Shown here in pieces: positions 8,390 to 17,352 of a DNA stretch of 64,000 bases (positions are counted from its first letter, which is position 1; the number at the start of each line of letters is the position of its first letter). The translations under genes were made by a program, and so were the position numbers. Below the pieces are notes generated by a model. The model was given only the letters and a program-made list of their open reading frames with translations. It did not search any database and was not told the origin of the DNA. The stretch lies in the NCBI GenBank assembly GCA_027485675.1, contig JAIXQP010000042.1, forward strand, positions 62,001 through 126,000, in the 5' to 3' direction. The DNA is from Terriglobales bacterium. Lineage in GTDB: Bacteria > Acidobacteriota > Terriglobia > Bryobacterales > Bryobacteraceae.

Positions 8390-8854
8390 ATGAAACAACC
8401 GCTGGTAGATCAGATTTACGAAATTGCCGATCGCATCGCGCGCGGAGCCGGCCTCGAGATTGTCGAGGTGGAGCTGCTCGGCGGCGGTGCGGCCCGCCTG
8501 TTGCGGGTTTCGATCGACAAGGAAGGCGGGGTGTCCCATGCCGACTGCGAGTTGCTTTCGCGGGAGTTGGGCGCCGCGCTCGACGCGGGCGATGTGATTC
8601 CCGGCGAGGCCGGCTACCAGTTGGAGGTCAGCTCTCCCGGCGTGGAACGCAAGCTGATCCGGCCGCGCGATTTTGAACGGTTCGCCGGGCAGAAGGTAAA
8701 GGTCAGCCTGCGGGAACCGGTCGACGGGGCGAAACGGTATGAGGGTGTATTGTCATCCTTTGTTGATGGAGTCGTTACGCTGGAAACAGCGGGAAAGCTG
8801 GTGGCGATTCCGTTTGATCTCATTAGCAAAGCCAATTTGAAGTTCGAGTGGTAG
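8390..8854 (+). CDS. rimP: ribosome maturation factor RimP
   Basis: RimP helps assemble the 30S subunit. The 154-residue protein has the family features: ELLGGGAARLLRVSIDKEGG in the first domain, the signature LEVSSPGVERKL and a C-terminal SH3-like beta domain. The ATG at 8390 gives the usual family start (MKQPLVDQI); a TTG at 8381 would add three residues. No strong ribosome site precedes it. It heads rimP-nusA-infB-ylxP-rbfA, an order kept across many phyla, and lies right behind a terminator-like hairpin that may regulate it. Confidence 0.94.
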   Translation: MKQPLVDQIYEIADRIARGAGLEIVEVELLGGGAARLLRVSIDKEGGVSHADCELLSRELGAALDAGDVIPGEAGYQLEVSSPGVERKLIRPRDFERFAGQKVKVSLREPVDGAKRYEGVLSSFVDGVVTLETAGKLVAIPFDLISKANLKFEW

Positions 8855-8867
8855 GAAGGAAAACACC

Positions 8868-10223
8868 TTGGGTACGATTTATCAATCCATCGAGATGCTC
8901 AGCAAGGAAAAGGGCATCGATCCGCAGGTCATCATTGACGCCGTCAAGGACGCCATGCTCGTCGCCGCGCGCAAACAGTTCAAAACCAATGACGAACTGG
9001 TTGCGGAAATGGACGAAAAGACCGGCATGATCCAGATCTACGGCGTCAAGAAGATCGTGGAGGAAGTGACCGACAAGGTGCGGGAAATCAGCCTGAACGA
9101 CGCGCTGCTGCAGAACCCGCGCGCCGCCGTGGGCGGCGAAGTGCGCACGAAGCTCAAAACCGAAGCGCTGGGCCGCATCTCGGCCCAGACGGCCAAGCAG
9201 GTCATTATGCAGAAGGTGCGCGAGGCCGAACGCGACACCATCTTCAGCGAGTTCCACAACCGCGTGGGCGAGCTGGCTACCTGCACCGTCAAGCGGATCG
9301 AAGGGCAGGATCTCATCTGCGACCTGGGCAAAACGGAAGCGCGGATGCCGAAAAAGGAGCAGTCGCGTCTCGAGTCGTTCAACATCAGCGACCGCGTCCG
9401 CTGTGTCATCAAGAGCGTCGAACGCAGCGGGAAGAATTCGGGCGTCATCCTCTCCCGCGCCGATTGCGAGTTCGTCAAGCGGCTGTTCGAGCAGGAAGTT
9501 CCGGAAATCTACGACAACACGGTGGTCATTAAGGCCTGCGCCCGCGAGGCGGGCGAGCGGACCAAGATCGCCGTGGCCTCGCGGGACCGCGACGTCGATT
9601 CCGTCGGCGCCTGCGTCGGCATGAAGGGCATGCGCGTGCAGTCGATCATCCGCGAACTCCGCGGCGAGAAGATCGACATCATTGAGCACTCCGAGGACCC
9701 GGTGGCGTTTGCGACCCACGCCCTCAGCCCGGCCAAGATCAGCCGCGTGGCGATTCTCGATCTCGGCACCAAGCACATGGAAGTGATTGTCGATGACAGC
9801 CAGCTTTCGCTCGCCATCGGCAAGAAGGGCCAGAACGTGCGGTTGGCCGCGAAGTTGATCGGCTGGAAGATCGACATCAAGAGCGAGGAGGAGAAGCGGC
9901 AGGAGGTGGAGATGCAGATGGCGTCTTTGACCAGCTCCGGCGCGCCGGTCTCCGTGCTGATTGATTACGGTCTGCCGGAAGCCGTGGCGGAGCAGTTGCT
10001 CTCAGGCGGCGTCTCGACGGTGGAAAAACTCGGCTCCATGACGCCGGAGCAGATTATTGCGGTACCCGGCGTGGGTATCGAGAATATGGAAAAGATCGGC
10101 GAAGCGGTCAACGCGTATTACGGCACGCCATACGAGGCAGCGCCGGAAGAGGCGGGGGAGGCGGCTCCCGCGCCCGAGGCTGCGGCGGAAAGCCCGGCTT
10201 CCGAGGAGCCGGCCGCCGGTTAA
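8868..10223 (+). CDS. nusA: transcription termination/antitermination factor NusA
   Basis: NusA binds RNA polymerase and nascent RNA and controls pausing, termination and antitermination. The 451-residue protein has the N-terminal polymerase-binding domain (LSKEKGID near residue 10), an S1 domain at about 130-200, two KH domains at about 210-345 (including GMKGMRVQSI and AIGKKGQNVRLA), and a helix-hairpin-helix segment near 405-425 (AVPGVGIENM). An alanine- and glutamate-rich tail ends the protein. The start is a TTG at 8868, supported by AGGAAGGA seven bases upstream; the rimP stop is 13 bases before it. Confidence 0.94.
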   Translation: MGTIYQSIEMLSKEKGIDPQVIIDAVKDAMLVAARKQFKTNDELVAEMDEKTGMIQIYGVKKIVEEVTDKVREISLNDALLQNPRAAVGGEVRTKLKTEALGRISAQTAKQVIMQKVREAERDTIFSEFHNRVGELATCTVKRIEGQDLICDLGKTEARMPKKEQSRLESFNISDRVRCVIKSVERSGKNSGVILSRADCEFVKRLFEQEVPEIYDNTVVIKACAREAGERTKIAVASRDRDVDSVGACVGMKGMRVQSIIRELRGEKIDIIEHSEDPVAFATHALSPAKISRVAILDLGTKHMEVIVDDSQLSLAIGKKGQNVRLAAKLIGWKIDIKSEEEKRQEVEMQMASLTSSGAPVSVLIDYGLPEAVAEQLLSGGVSTVEKLGSMTPEQIIAVPGVGIENMEKIGEAVNAYYGTPYEAAPEEAGEAAPAPEAAAESPASEEPAAG

Positions 10224-10384
10224 ATCGGAGAGGGCCCCGGTTGCCGTTATTTCAGAAGAGGATACGTAGGGAACTCGCGTCCGAATCTGGTATTATGGCA
10301 ACTGGGGCAAATCTCGCTATGCTTTCAGGAGAAGTGTCGGTATGTAGCTGAAAAACGACACGGTTCCCCATTTATTGATTCTCT

Positions 10385-13300
10385 ATGAGTAAGATTCGTA
10401 TCAACGAGCTGGCCCGTGAGCTTGAGGTGAAACCCAATGTCATCCTCGACATGCTTGCGGAGTATGGCGTAGAAGAAAAGAAAACGCATTCCAGCTCTGT
10501 TGACGAGGAAGTGGCACTGGCGCTCCGCAGGCGCCTCGCCAGACTCGAAGCCTCCGCGAAGGAACCAGATTTTCTGCCTGTTGCTGAATTGCCTCCTGCC
10601 CCTCCTGTTGAAGTGGCGGCCCCGCCTGTAGTCCAGGCGGCTGTCGTTCCGGAGCCTCCACCCCCCGTGCCGCCTCCGCCGGCTGCACCGCCGGTTGTGG
10701 CCCCGCCGCCCGCTGCTCCCGCGGTGGTCGCGGCTCCCCAGGCTCCGCCGCCCGTCGCGGCCGCGCCGCGGGTGATGACGGCGCCTGCCGCGCCTCCGAC
10801 CCGGCCCGCTGCTGCTGCTCCTTCGGCCCCTGCGGAAGCCGCCACGCCGCCGCCCCCGGTGCGCCCGATGTTCCCCCTCCGTCCGCCTCTGGCGACGGCT
10901 GGTCCGCTGATCCCACCGATTGCGAGCACGCCTCCGGCTGCCGCTGTGGCTCCGGTCGCCCCGCCTGCGGCGCCCGCGGCGCCGGTGGCGACGGCTCCTC
11001 TGGCTCCGAGCCAGGCCCCGCCCCGCCCGGCGTCCGTGGTGCCTCCGATCGCCCCCGCCCGGCCGAGTATTCCCGCCGCGCCTTCGTTCCGCCCGGGACC
11101 CGCCGCCTCTGGCCCCCGGCAGGCGATGCCTGGCCCCAGTGCTCCGGCCGCACCAGCGGCTCCGGCTCCGGCTGCTCCCTCTGCCGCTTCGGCCGCTCCG
11201 GGTGCGCCGCGCCCGTCCGCGCCGCCCCGCCAGCAGCCCCCGGCCGCCGTCATTTTGGGCTCTCCGGCTCCGCGCCCGTCGGCGCCTGCCGTGCCCCGTC
11301 CGCCTGCCCCGGCGGCTCCGCAGGCTACGCGCCCCGGCGCTCCGGCCATGCCGGCCCCCCCGCCGCCGCGTCCGGCTCCCGGCGCCAGCCGCCCCATGGC
11401 GCAGATTTCGAACCCCCAGCGTCCGCTCGTCGGTCAGCCTTCGGCCCGGCCCATTGTCCCGCCCCGGCCGGACATGGTGGACCGGCTGAATCAGCTGCGG
11501 CAGGGTCCGCCGGCGCCCGGCGCCCCGCGCCCTGCTCCGCCGCAAGCGGCCCGTCCCGGCGCTCCGGCCCCGGGCCGTCCTTTGTATCAGGGACCTGGCC
11601 GTCCCGGCGGCATGCAGTCGCAGCAGCGGCCGGCCGGTCCTGGCATGCCTACTGGTGGCGGCCGTCCTGGTGGTCCGCCCATGATGGGCCGTGGCCGCCC
11701 GATGCATCCCACCACGCCCGGCCGCATTGAACCCGCCGTTCCGCCGCCCACCACCGAGGCCGGACGCCGCGAAGTCGGTAAGCGCGCCCGCGAGAAGCGC
11801 GAGATCGAGCCGCAGGAAGGGCTCCTCAAAACCCGTTACTCCCGGAAGTCGGAAACCCCGCTGCCGGCGATCAACAAGGACATCACGATCTCGGAAGGCC
11901 TGACCGTTAAGGAACTCGCCGACAAGCTGGGCATCAAGACCAACCTGGTGATCAAGAAGCTGGTGGAGAAGAAGATCTTCGCCACGATCAACCAGACCCT
12001 GGACCTGAAACTGGCCGAAACCGTGGCGCGCGAATTCGGCGCCAGCACGAGCCACGTCTCCTACGAAGAAGAGAAGAGTTTCGAAGTCGAGTTGGCCGAA
12101 AATCCGGCCGATCTCATCACCCGCGCGCCGGTCGTGACCATTATGGGCCACGTCGACCACGGCAAAACCTCGCTGCTCGACGCCATCCGTTCGGCCCGCG
12201 TGGCGGACCGCGAAGCCGGTGGCATTACGCAGCACATCGGCGCCTATCAGGTGGAGATCCACGGCAAGAAGATCGTCTTCATCGATACCCCGGGCCACGA
12301 AGCGTTCACCCGCATGCGGTCGCGCGGCGCGAAGGTGACGGACGTCGTCATCCTGGTCGTCGCCGCCGACGACGGGGTGATGCCGCAGACGATTGAAGCC
12401 ATCGACCACGCCAAAGCGGCCGGGGTGCCCATCATCGTCGCCATGAATAAGATCGACAAGCCGGATGCCAATCCGGAAACGATCAAGCGCCAATTGATGG
12501 AGCACGGTCTGCAGGCCGAAGATTGGGGCGGCGATACAATCGTCGTGCCCGTGTCGGCCAAGCAGAAGACCAATCTCGACCTGCTGCTTGAAAACGTGCT
12601 GCTCGTCGCCGAAATCAAGAACCTCAAGGCGAACCCCACCCGTCCCGCCGTGGGCAACGTGCTCGAAGCCAAACTCGACCGTGGCCGCGGCCCCGTGGCG
12701 ACCGTCCTGGTGCAGAACGGTGTCCTCCGCGTGGGCGACTTCTTCCTGTGCGGCGCCGTCTTCGGCAAGGTCCGCGCGATGTTCGACGACCAGGGCGCGC
12801 CGATCCGCGAAGCCCAACCGTCGACCCCGGTGGAAGTCATCGGTCTCGACAGCCTTCCCGAAGTGGGCGACGCCTTCCAGGTGGTCACCGATACCGCCAA
12901 GGCCAAGCAGATCGTGGTTTACCGAGAAGCGAAGGCCCGCGACGCCGCGATGGCCAAGGCCAAGCAGCGCATTTCGCTCGAAGCTCTCAACATGCAGATG
13001 CAGTCGGGCTCCGATGCCAAAGACCTTAACATCATCATCAAGACGGATGTGGGCGGCACGGCCGAAGTGCTCTCCGAGACGCTGCAGAAGCTCTCGACCG
13101 ATAAGGTCCGCGTGCGTGTTCTCCGTCAGGGCGTGGGTGCCATCTCGGAAGCCGACGTACTCCTGGCCTCGGCCTCGAACGCCATCATTATCGGCTTCAA
13201 CGTAAAGCCGGATCGCACGGCTGCCTCGGTCGCCGAACGCGAGCGCATCGATGTCCGGTCCCATTCGATCATCTACGAAGTCACCGACGAGATTAAGAAG

Positions 13301-13636
13301 GCCATGTTGGGCCTCCTCGCCCCGGTCTACAAAGAGATCTACAAGGGCCGGGCCGAGGTCCGCGAGATCTTCCGCATCACCAAAGTCGGCAACGTCGCGG
13401 GCTGCTACGTCACCGACGGCACCATCACCCGCAACTCGGAAGCCCGCATTGTCCGGGATGGCGAAACGGTGCACACCGGCAAGATCAACCAGCTCAAACG
13501 CTTCAAGGATGACGCCAAGGAAGTCAGCAACGGCTACGAGTGCGGTATCTCGATTTCGGGCACCAACGACATCAAGGTGGGCGACATCATCGAAGCCTTC
13601 CTCATGGAGCGGGTCATCCAAGATTCGCTGAACTAA
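10385..13636 (+). CDS. infB: translation initiation factor IF-2, with very long Pro/Ala linker
   Basis: IF-2 is the GTPase that brings initiator tRNA to the ribosome. At 1083 residues it is longer than the roughly 890 of E. coli. An IF2_N domain covers residues 1-52. A stretch of nearly 400 residues rich in Pro and Ala, with Arg and Gly, follows. A second IF2_N domain starts near 500 ([13 protein letters not shown]). The G domain starts near 580 with [30 protein letters not shown] and SAK. Domains II-IV fill the rest. The 161 bases between nusA and infB show no clear ribosome site or promoter. A long antisense frame over the whole gene is a composition artefact. Confidence 0.96.
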   Translation: MSKIRINELARELEVKPNVILDMLAEYGVEEKKTHSSSVDEEVALALRRRLARLEASAKEPDFLPVAELPPAPPVEVAAPPVVQAAVVPEPPPPVPPPPAAPPVVAPPPAAPAVVAAPQAPPPVAAAPRVMTAPAAPPTRPAAAAPSAPAEAATPPPPVRPMFPLRPPLATAGPLIPPIASTPPAAAVAPVAPPAAPAAPVATAPLAPSQAPPRPASVVPPIAPARPSIPAAPSFRPGPAASGPRQAMPGPSAPAAPAAPAPAAPSAASAAPGAPRPSAPPRQQPPAAVILGSPAPRPSAPAVPRPPAPAAPQATRPGAPAMPAPPPPRPAPGASRPMAQISNPQRPLVGQPSARPIVPPRPDMVDRLNQLRQGPPAPGAPRPAPPQAARPGAPAPGRPLYQGPGRPGGMQSQQRPAGPGMPTGGGRPGGPPMMGRGRPMHPTTPGRIEPAVPPPTTEAGRREVGKRAREKREIEPQEGLLKTRYSRKSETPLPAINKDITISEGLTVKELADKLGIKTNLVIKKLVEKKIFATINQTLDLKLAETVAREFGASTSHVSYEEEKSFEVELAENPADLITRAPVVTIMGHVDHGKTSLLDAIRSARVADREAGGITQHIGAYQVEIHGKKIVFIDTPGHEAFTRMRSRGAKVTDVVILVVAADDGVMPQTIEAIDHAKAAGVPIIVAMNKIDKPDANPETIKRQLMEHGLQAEDWGGDTIVVPVSAKQKTNLDLLLENVLLVAEIKNLKANPTRPAVGNVLEAKLDRGRGPVATVLVQNGVLRVGDFFLCGAVFGKVRAMFDDQGAPIREAQPSTPVEVIGLDSLPEVGDAFQVVTDTAKAKQIVVYREAKARDAAMAKAKQRISLEALNMQMQSGSDAKDLNIIIKTDVGGTAEVLSETLQKLSTDKVRVRVLRQGVGAISEADVLLASASNAIIIGFNVKPDRTAASVAERERIDVRSHSIIYEVTDEIKKAMLGLLAPVYKEIYKGRAEVREIFRITKVGNVAGCYVTDGTITRNSEARIVRDGETVHTGKINQLKRFKDDAKEVSNGYECGISISGTNDIKVGDIIEAFLMERVIQDSLN

Positions 13637-13637
13637 C

Positions 13638-13925
13638 ATGGCCGCCGTCGGGGTGCTGCATCTGGAATTGCACCTCGACTACGCCATCTCCATCAAAGAC
13701 AAGCGCAACGTCATCCGCAGTTTGAAAGCCCGGCTGCGCGACCGCTTCAATGTGGCGGTGGCCGAAATCGGGCATCAGGACTCGTTGACCCACGGCCTGG
13801 TGGGCGTGGTGACCATCGCCAACGACCGGGTCTATGCCGAAGGCATCCTGCAGAAAGCGGATGAGGAAGCGGCGGCCCTGCTCGGCGCCACCTTGGTCAG
13901 CAGCGGAGTAGAGTGGATTGAGTAG
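13638..13925 (+). CDS. ylxP: YlxP family (DUF503) protein
   Basis: A 95-residue protein starting one base after the infB stop. It has the DUF503 features: VGVLHLELHLDYAISIKDKRN at the start (read in part), then LRDRFNVAVAEIG and a closing GVEWIE. YlxP sits between infB and rbfA in many bacteria and has been linked to ribosome maturation in Gram-positives. Its position here fits that role in the NusA operon. Confidence 0.88.
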   Translation: MAAVGVLHLELHLDYAISIKDKRNVIRSLKARLRDRFNVAVAEIGHQDSLTHGLVGVVTIANDRVYAEGILQKADEEAAALLGATLVSSGVEWIE

Positions 13926-13931
13926 AAGATT

Positions 13932-14291
13932 ATGGAACCCCTGATTCGGGCCCAACGGGTGTCAGAAGCCCTTCGCATTGAGCTCACCGAGATGATCGGC
14001 TTTGAACTCGCCGACCCGCGCGTCGAAGGCGTCATGGTGAACGAAGTCCACGTGTCGCCGGACCTCAAAAAAGCGCGAGTCATGGTGACGATTCCGGCCG
14101 GCTCGGACAAGGCCGCCGTCCTCGAAGCGCTCAACCACGCGAGATCGTTTCTCCGGGCGCAGGTGGCCGAACGGCTGCAGCTGCGCCGTACTCCCGATCT
14201 GCAGTTTGAATCCGGCGCCGATGTGGATCCGGCGAAAGTGAAAAGCCTGCTCCGGCGGATTCAGCGGGGCCGGCCGCGGGATCTCGAATAG
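13932..14291 (+). CDS. rbfA: ribosome-binding factor RbfA
   Basis: RbfA binds the immature 30S subunit and assists 16S rRNA 5' end processing and cold adaptation. The 119-residue protein has the KH-like fold pattern: RVSEALRIELTEMI at the start, VSPDLKKARVMVTI in the middle, and LRRTPDLQFESGADVD near the end. It follows ylxP by six bases and closes the operon. The convergent aldolase gene ends 22 bases downstream and no hairpin is evident in that gap. Confidence 0.94.
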   Translation: MEPLIRAQRVSEALRIELTEMIGFELADPRVEGVMVNEVHVSPDLKKARVMVTIPAGSDKAAVLEALNHARSFLRAQVAERLQLRRTPDLQFESGADVDPAKVKSLLRRIQRGRPRDLE

Positions 14292-14313
14292 ACCCCGCGG
14301 CCCGGCGCCCGGT

Positions 14314-15144
14314 TTAGAGCAGCGCGGTCGGCCGCCGCTTCCAGTTGGCAATGCCCTCGAGCGCGGCAATGTGCGCGCCGGCTTGGGTCAGAATGTGGTG
14401 CAGGTCGTTGCCGACGCTGAAGAAGCTGAAGCCCTTCTCGAGGAACTCGCCCACGCGGCTCGTGCCGAACAGGAAGATCCCCAGAATCACGTTGTTTTTC
14501 TTGGCGTGCTCGATCAGCTTGTTGGTCGCCTCGAGCAGCTCCGGCGACGTGTACATGTGCGGGAACTCGTACTTCACGTAGAGACCCATCGACATGCAGA
14601 GGTCGTTCTGGCCGAGGAACAGCATGTCCACGCCGGGCAACGCCGCAATCTCGGCGATGTTATCGATGCAGGCCGCGGTCTCCACCTGCAGCGCCACAAT
14701 GACGTTGTCATTCGCGCTGCCGGCATAACCCAGCAGACCCGCCTTGTTCATGCTCCGCTGCGGAAAGTACACCGAACGCGTCCCGGCCATCGGATACTTG
14801 GCGCAGCTGATGGCGTGCGCGGCCTCCTCGGCCGTGTTGATGTAGGGCACCAGAATGCCGTCGGCGCCGAGGTCGAGCGCCTGCTGGATACCGGCGCGGT
14901 CGTGGGCTCCGGCGACGCGGACCATCGACTTCGCCCCGCCGCTGGCAATAGCGCAGAGCATAGCGGAAAGCTTCTCAAAGCCCATCGGGCCGTGCTGCGA
15001 ATCGACCAGCAGCCAGTCGTAGCCGGTGTGAGCGAGTTGCTCGGCGACGGTCGGGCTGTGCGAGTTCAAGAACAAGCCCATCTTGGGCTGGCCGTCGCGC
15101 ATTTGCTGCTTAAATTCGGCGCCGGTAACTGGGGCGTCAGACAT
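14314..15144 (-). CDS. HpcH/HpaI-family aldolase
   Basis: A 276-residue class II pyruvate-type aldolase. Members split 4-hydroxy-2-oxo acids such as 2-keto-3-deoxy-L-rhamnonate or 4-hydroxy-2-oxoheptanedioate to pyruvate and an aldehyde, using a divalent metal. Family motifs are seen: LLVDSQHGPMGF, the metal-binding glutamate in LQVETA and the aspartate region PGVDMLFLGQNDL. The ATG at 15144 has AAGGAG eight bases upstream, one of the clearer ribosome sites in the window. No sugar pathway genes lie beside it, so the substrate is open. Confidence 0.88.
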   Translation of the reverse strand: MSDAPVTGAEFKQQMRDGQPKMGLFLNSHSPTVAEQLAHTGYDWLLVDSQHGPMGFEKLSAMLCAIASGGAKSMVRVAGAHDRAGIQQALDLGADGILVPYINTAEEAAHAISCAKYPMAGTRSVYFPQRSMNKAGLLGYAGSANDNVIVALQVETAACIDNIAEIAALPGVDMLFLGQNDLCMSMGLYVKYEFPHMYTSPELLEATNKLIEHAKKNNVILGIFLFGTSRVGEFLEKGFSFFSVGNDLHHILTQAGAHIAALEGIANWKRRPTALL

Positions 15145-15178
15145 TCGATTTGCTCCTTAGATTGGTAAAACCTCTAGC

Positions 15179-15186
15179 ACTATAGC
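15179..15186. promoter_or_regulatory. shared symmetric -10 box between divergent genes
   Basis: ACTATAGC contains CTATAG, which reads TATAGC toward the plus-strand gene at 15226 and TATAGT toward the minus-strand aldolase gene at 15144. It lies about 35-40 bases from both starts, so one box may serve both directions. No good -35 boxes were found. Confidence 0.4.
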
Positions 15187-15225
15187 GGACCTAAGGGATT
15201 GCCTGCAAACCGCCGATACAAGCTT

Positions 15226-15645
15226 ATGTCCACAACGTCATCCGATCTTTCGGCGATTCTTAGCCGGATGCGGAAACCGGTGTCGCCCACCGTGGAGCTG
15301 GAGTCTGAACCGGAAGCCAGCGCCGAACCAAGCTCCGATGTCCAGCAGAGCGCGAGCGACCTGGCCGAAATCCAGGCCGAGCTCGTCGCCGACGAAACGC
15401 TGCTCCTGCGGATCCTGGGCATGCTCTACCTCAGTAAGAAGCGGAACATCGTCGGTTACGCGGTTTCCATCATTGATGTCGAAAGACGGATGGGTCTGCC
15501 CCGCGAAGGCGCCACGTTTGTCTGCGATTACATGAAATACAAACGCCTGGTCCTGGCGGATGACAAGAGCCGGTTTACCATTACCGTCGAAGGGATCGAC
15601 TATCTCCGCCGCGGACTCGGCGTTGAGAAGGCAGCCACCGAATAG
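15226..15645 (+). CDS. small protein of unknown function, possible winged helix
   Basis: A 139-residue protein from the ATG at 15226; a TTG at 15199 would add nine residues. The first 50 residues are rich in Ser, Glu and Pro and look disordered. The last 90 contain a helix-rich segment (DETLLLRILGMLYL), a turn (ERRMGLPREG) and a strand pair near VLADDKSRFTITVEG, a pattern like a winged-helix DNA-binding or adaptor domain. I do not recognise the family. The gene stands between the aldolase and a Ycf48-like gene that begins 19 bases after its stop. Confidence 0.65.
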   Translation: MSTTSSDLSAILSRMRKPVSPTVELESEPEASAEPSSDVQQSASDLAEIQAELVADETLLLRILGMLYLSKKRNIVGYAVSIIDVERRMGLPREGATFVCDYMKYKRLVLADDKSRFTITVEGIDYLRRGLGVEKAATE

Positions 15646-15664
15646 GTTCGCTACCCTGAAGAGG

Positions 15665-16639
15665 GTGCGACTGCTTTTTCTTCTTCTCTGTGCGCTGCCC
15701 CTGGCAGCCGAAATTGGCTTCGTTTCGCAAAACAGCGGGGTGGCCGCGAGCCTCCGCGGACTCGCCGCCGTCAGCGATCAGGTGGCCTGGGCCAGTGGCA
15801 CCGGCGGCACCGTCCTGTTGACCACGGACGGCGCCACTTGGCAGCGCCGCCCCGTCCCCGGCGCCGACGCCCTCGATTTCCGCGACATCGAAGCCTTTAA
15901 CGCCCGCCGCGCGGTGGTTCTGGCCGCCGGCGAAGGCGAAAAATCCCGCCTCTACCGCACCCTGGACGGGGGCGCCACCTGGGAACTCCTCCGCACCAAC
16001 CCCGACCCCAAAGGCTTTTGGGATGCCATCGCCTTCTGGAACGAACAGCGCGGGGTGCTGATGGGCGACCCCGTCGATGGCCGCTTTGTCATCGAGACCA
16101 CCGAGGACGGGGGCAAGACCTGGCAACGGCGCACCACCCCGCCTGCCCTGCCGGGCGAAGGCGGCTTTGCCGCCAGCGGCACCTGTCTCGTCGTCCGCGG
16201 CAAGCGCGAAATCTGGTTCGCCACCGGCGCCGCCCGGGTCTTCCGCTCCCTCGATGGCGGTCAGTCCTGGACGGTTTCCGAAGCGCCTCTCCGCCAGAAA
16301 GAAGCCTCCGCCGGTATCTTCTCTCTCGCCCTCGGACCCGGTTCCACCGCGATTGCCGTCGGCGGCGACTACCGCAAGCCTCAGCAAGCCACCCAAACCG
16401 CGGCCTTCTCGCGGGATCAAGGCGCCACCTGGACCGCTGCGGCCGGCTCCGGCGGCTACCGCTCGGGCGCCGCGTTCTTCAACCGCTCCACCGTCGTCGC
16501 CGTCGGCACCTCCGGCGCCGATCTCTCCACCGACGGCGGCAAAACCTGGCGGCCCGTCAATGCGGAAAACTATAACGCCGTCCAGCGCGGCTGGGCCGTC
16601 GGCCCCAAAGGCCGCATCGCCCGGGTCACTCTTCGATGA
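15665..16639 (+). CDS. exported Ycf48/BNR-type beta-propeller protein
   Basis: A 324-residue protein with a signal peptide (LLFLLLCALPLAAE). The body has repeated blades of the form DGGxTW or DGATW (DGATWQRR, DGGATWELL, DGGKTWQRR, DGGQSWTV, DQGATWTA, DGGKTWRP), the mark of BNR/Ycf48-like propellers. Ycf48 assists photosystem II assembly in cyanobacteria, but acidobacterial homologues are common exported proteins without known role. The GTG at 15665 is chosen because it begins the signal peptide; longer frames overlap the previous gene. TACCCT lies 7 bases upstream. It overlaps the methyltransferase gene by ATGA. Confidence 0.8.
   Translation: MRLLFLLLCALPLAAEIGFVSQNSGVAASLRGLAAVSDQVAWASGTGGTVLLTTDGATWQRRPVPGADALDFRDIEAFNARRAVVLAAGEGEKSRLYRTLDGGATWELLRTNPDPKGFWDAIAFWNEQRGVLMGDPVDGRFVIETTEDGGKTWQRRTTPPALPGEGGFAASGTCLVVRGKREIWFATGAARVFRSLDGGQSWTVSEAPLRQKEASAGIFSLALGPGSTAIAVGGDYRKPQQATQTAAFSRDQGATWTAAAGSGGYRSGAAFFNRSTVVAVGTSGADLSTDGGKTWRPVNAENYNAVQRGWAVGPKGRIARVTLR
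15714..15727 (+). repeat. copy of interspersed 14-mer TTGGCTTCGTTTCG
   Basis: Exact copy inside the Ycf48-like gene, read here as codons for IGFVS. The frame differs from the copies on the minus-strand genes. Confidence 0.65.
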
Positions 16640-17352
16640 GGCACCGGCGCCAGCCGACCCGCAACCGCACCGGCTGGACCTCCAACGTGCTCAACGAGTT
16701 GAGCGAACTTTTCGTCGCGCATGCCGCCACCGTCCAGCGCCCCGTGCTCGATATCGGCGCCGCCTACGGGGTCGCCACCCTCCCCGCCCTGGCCGCCGGC
16801 GCCACCGTCTACGCTAACGACGCCGACCCCACCCATCTCGCCGCCCTCGAAGCTGCCACCCCGCCCGCCCACCGGCCCCGCCTCCGTCTCCTCCCCGGCC
16901 GCTTCCCCCAGGACCTCGACCTTCCCCCCGCCAGCCTCGACGCCGTCCACGCCTCGAACGTCCTCCACTTCCTCACCGGCAACGAACTTACCGCCGGCCT
17001 CGCCCTCATCCGCCGCTGGCTCGCCCCCGGCGGCCGCCTCTTCATCCAGGCCGGCACGCCCTATCAACAACCCTTCCAAGCCTTCATCCCGATTTACGAA
17101 GAACGGGTCCGCACCGGCGTCCCTTGGCCCGGCTGGATCGAAGATACCCGCGCCATCTCCACCCACAAAAAGCTAGGTCAAATTCCCCGTTCGCTCCACC
17201 TTCTCGATGAACAGGTGCTGACCAATCTCCTCACCACCGCCGGCCTCGCCGTCGAGCACTCCTGGACTTACTGCCGCCGCGACCTGCCCAGAAGTATGCA
17301 TCTTAATGGGCGCGAGGGAGTGGGATGCATCGCATCCTCCTATACTGAGTAG
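16636..17352 (+). CDS. class I SAM-dependent methyltransferase
   Basis: A 238-residue cytoplasmic protein with the SAM-binding motif I VLDIGAAYGVATLP at about residues 36-49, an acidic post-motif (ANDADPTHL) and the region LDAVHASNVLHFL typical of motif II-III. The C-terminal half (AFIPIYEERV, PRSLHLLDEQV) should give acceptor specificity, which I cannot assign. The start overlaps the stop of the propeller gene (ATGA), so the two are co-translated. The last bases overlap a TATACT box that may start the next gene. Confidence 0.82.
   Translation: MRHRRQPTRNRTGWTSNVLNELSELFVAHAATVQRPVLDIGAAYGVATLPALAAGATVYANDADPTHLAALEAATPPAHRPRLRLLPGRFPQDLDLPPASLDAVHASNVLHFLTGNELTAGLALIRRWLAPGGRLFIQAGTPYQQPFQAFIPIYEERVRTGVPWPGWIEDTRAISTHKKLGQIPRSLHLLDEQVLTNLLTTAGLAVEHSWTYCRRDLPRSMHLNGREGVGCIASSYTE
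17341..17346 (+). promoter_or_regulatory. TATACT box 6 bases before the receptor start, leaderless-type
   Basis: TATACT matches the -10 consensus in five of six positions and ends six bases before the ATG at 17353. With usual spacing, transcription would start at or next to the ATG. No Shine-Dalgarno sequence is present. The identical box and spacing occurs at 31918. Confidence 0.5.

Noticed and set aside
10325-13639. 1104-codon open frame antisense to infB
   Set aside because: It mirrors infB exactly, is low-complexity where the Pro/Ala linker lies, and shows no domain. It comes from high GC at third positions.
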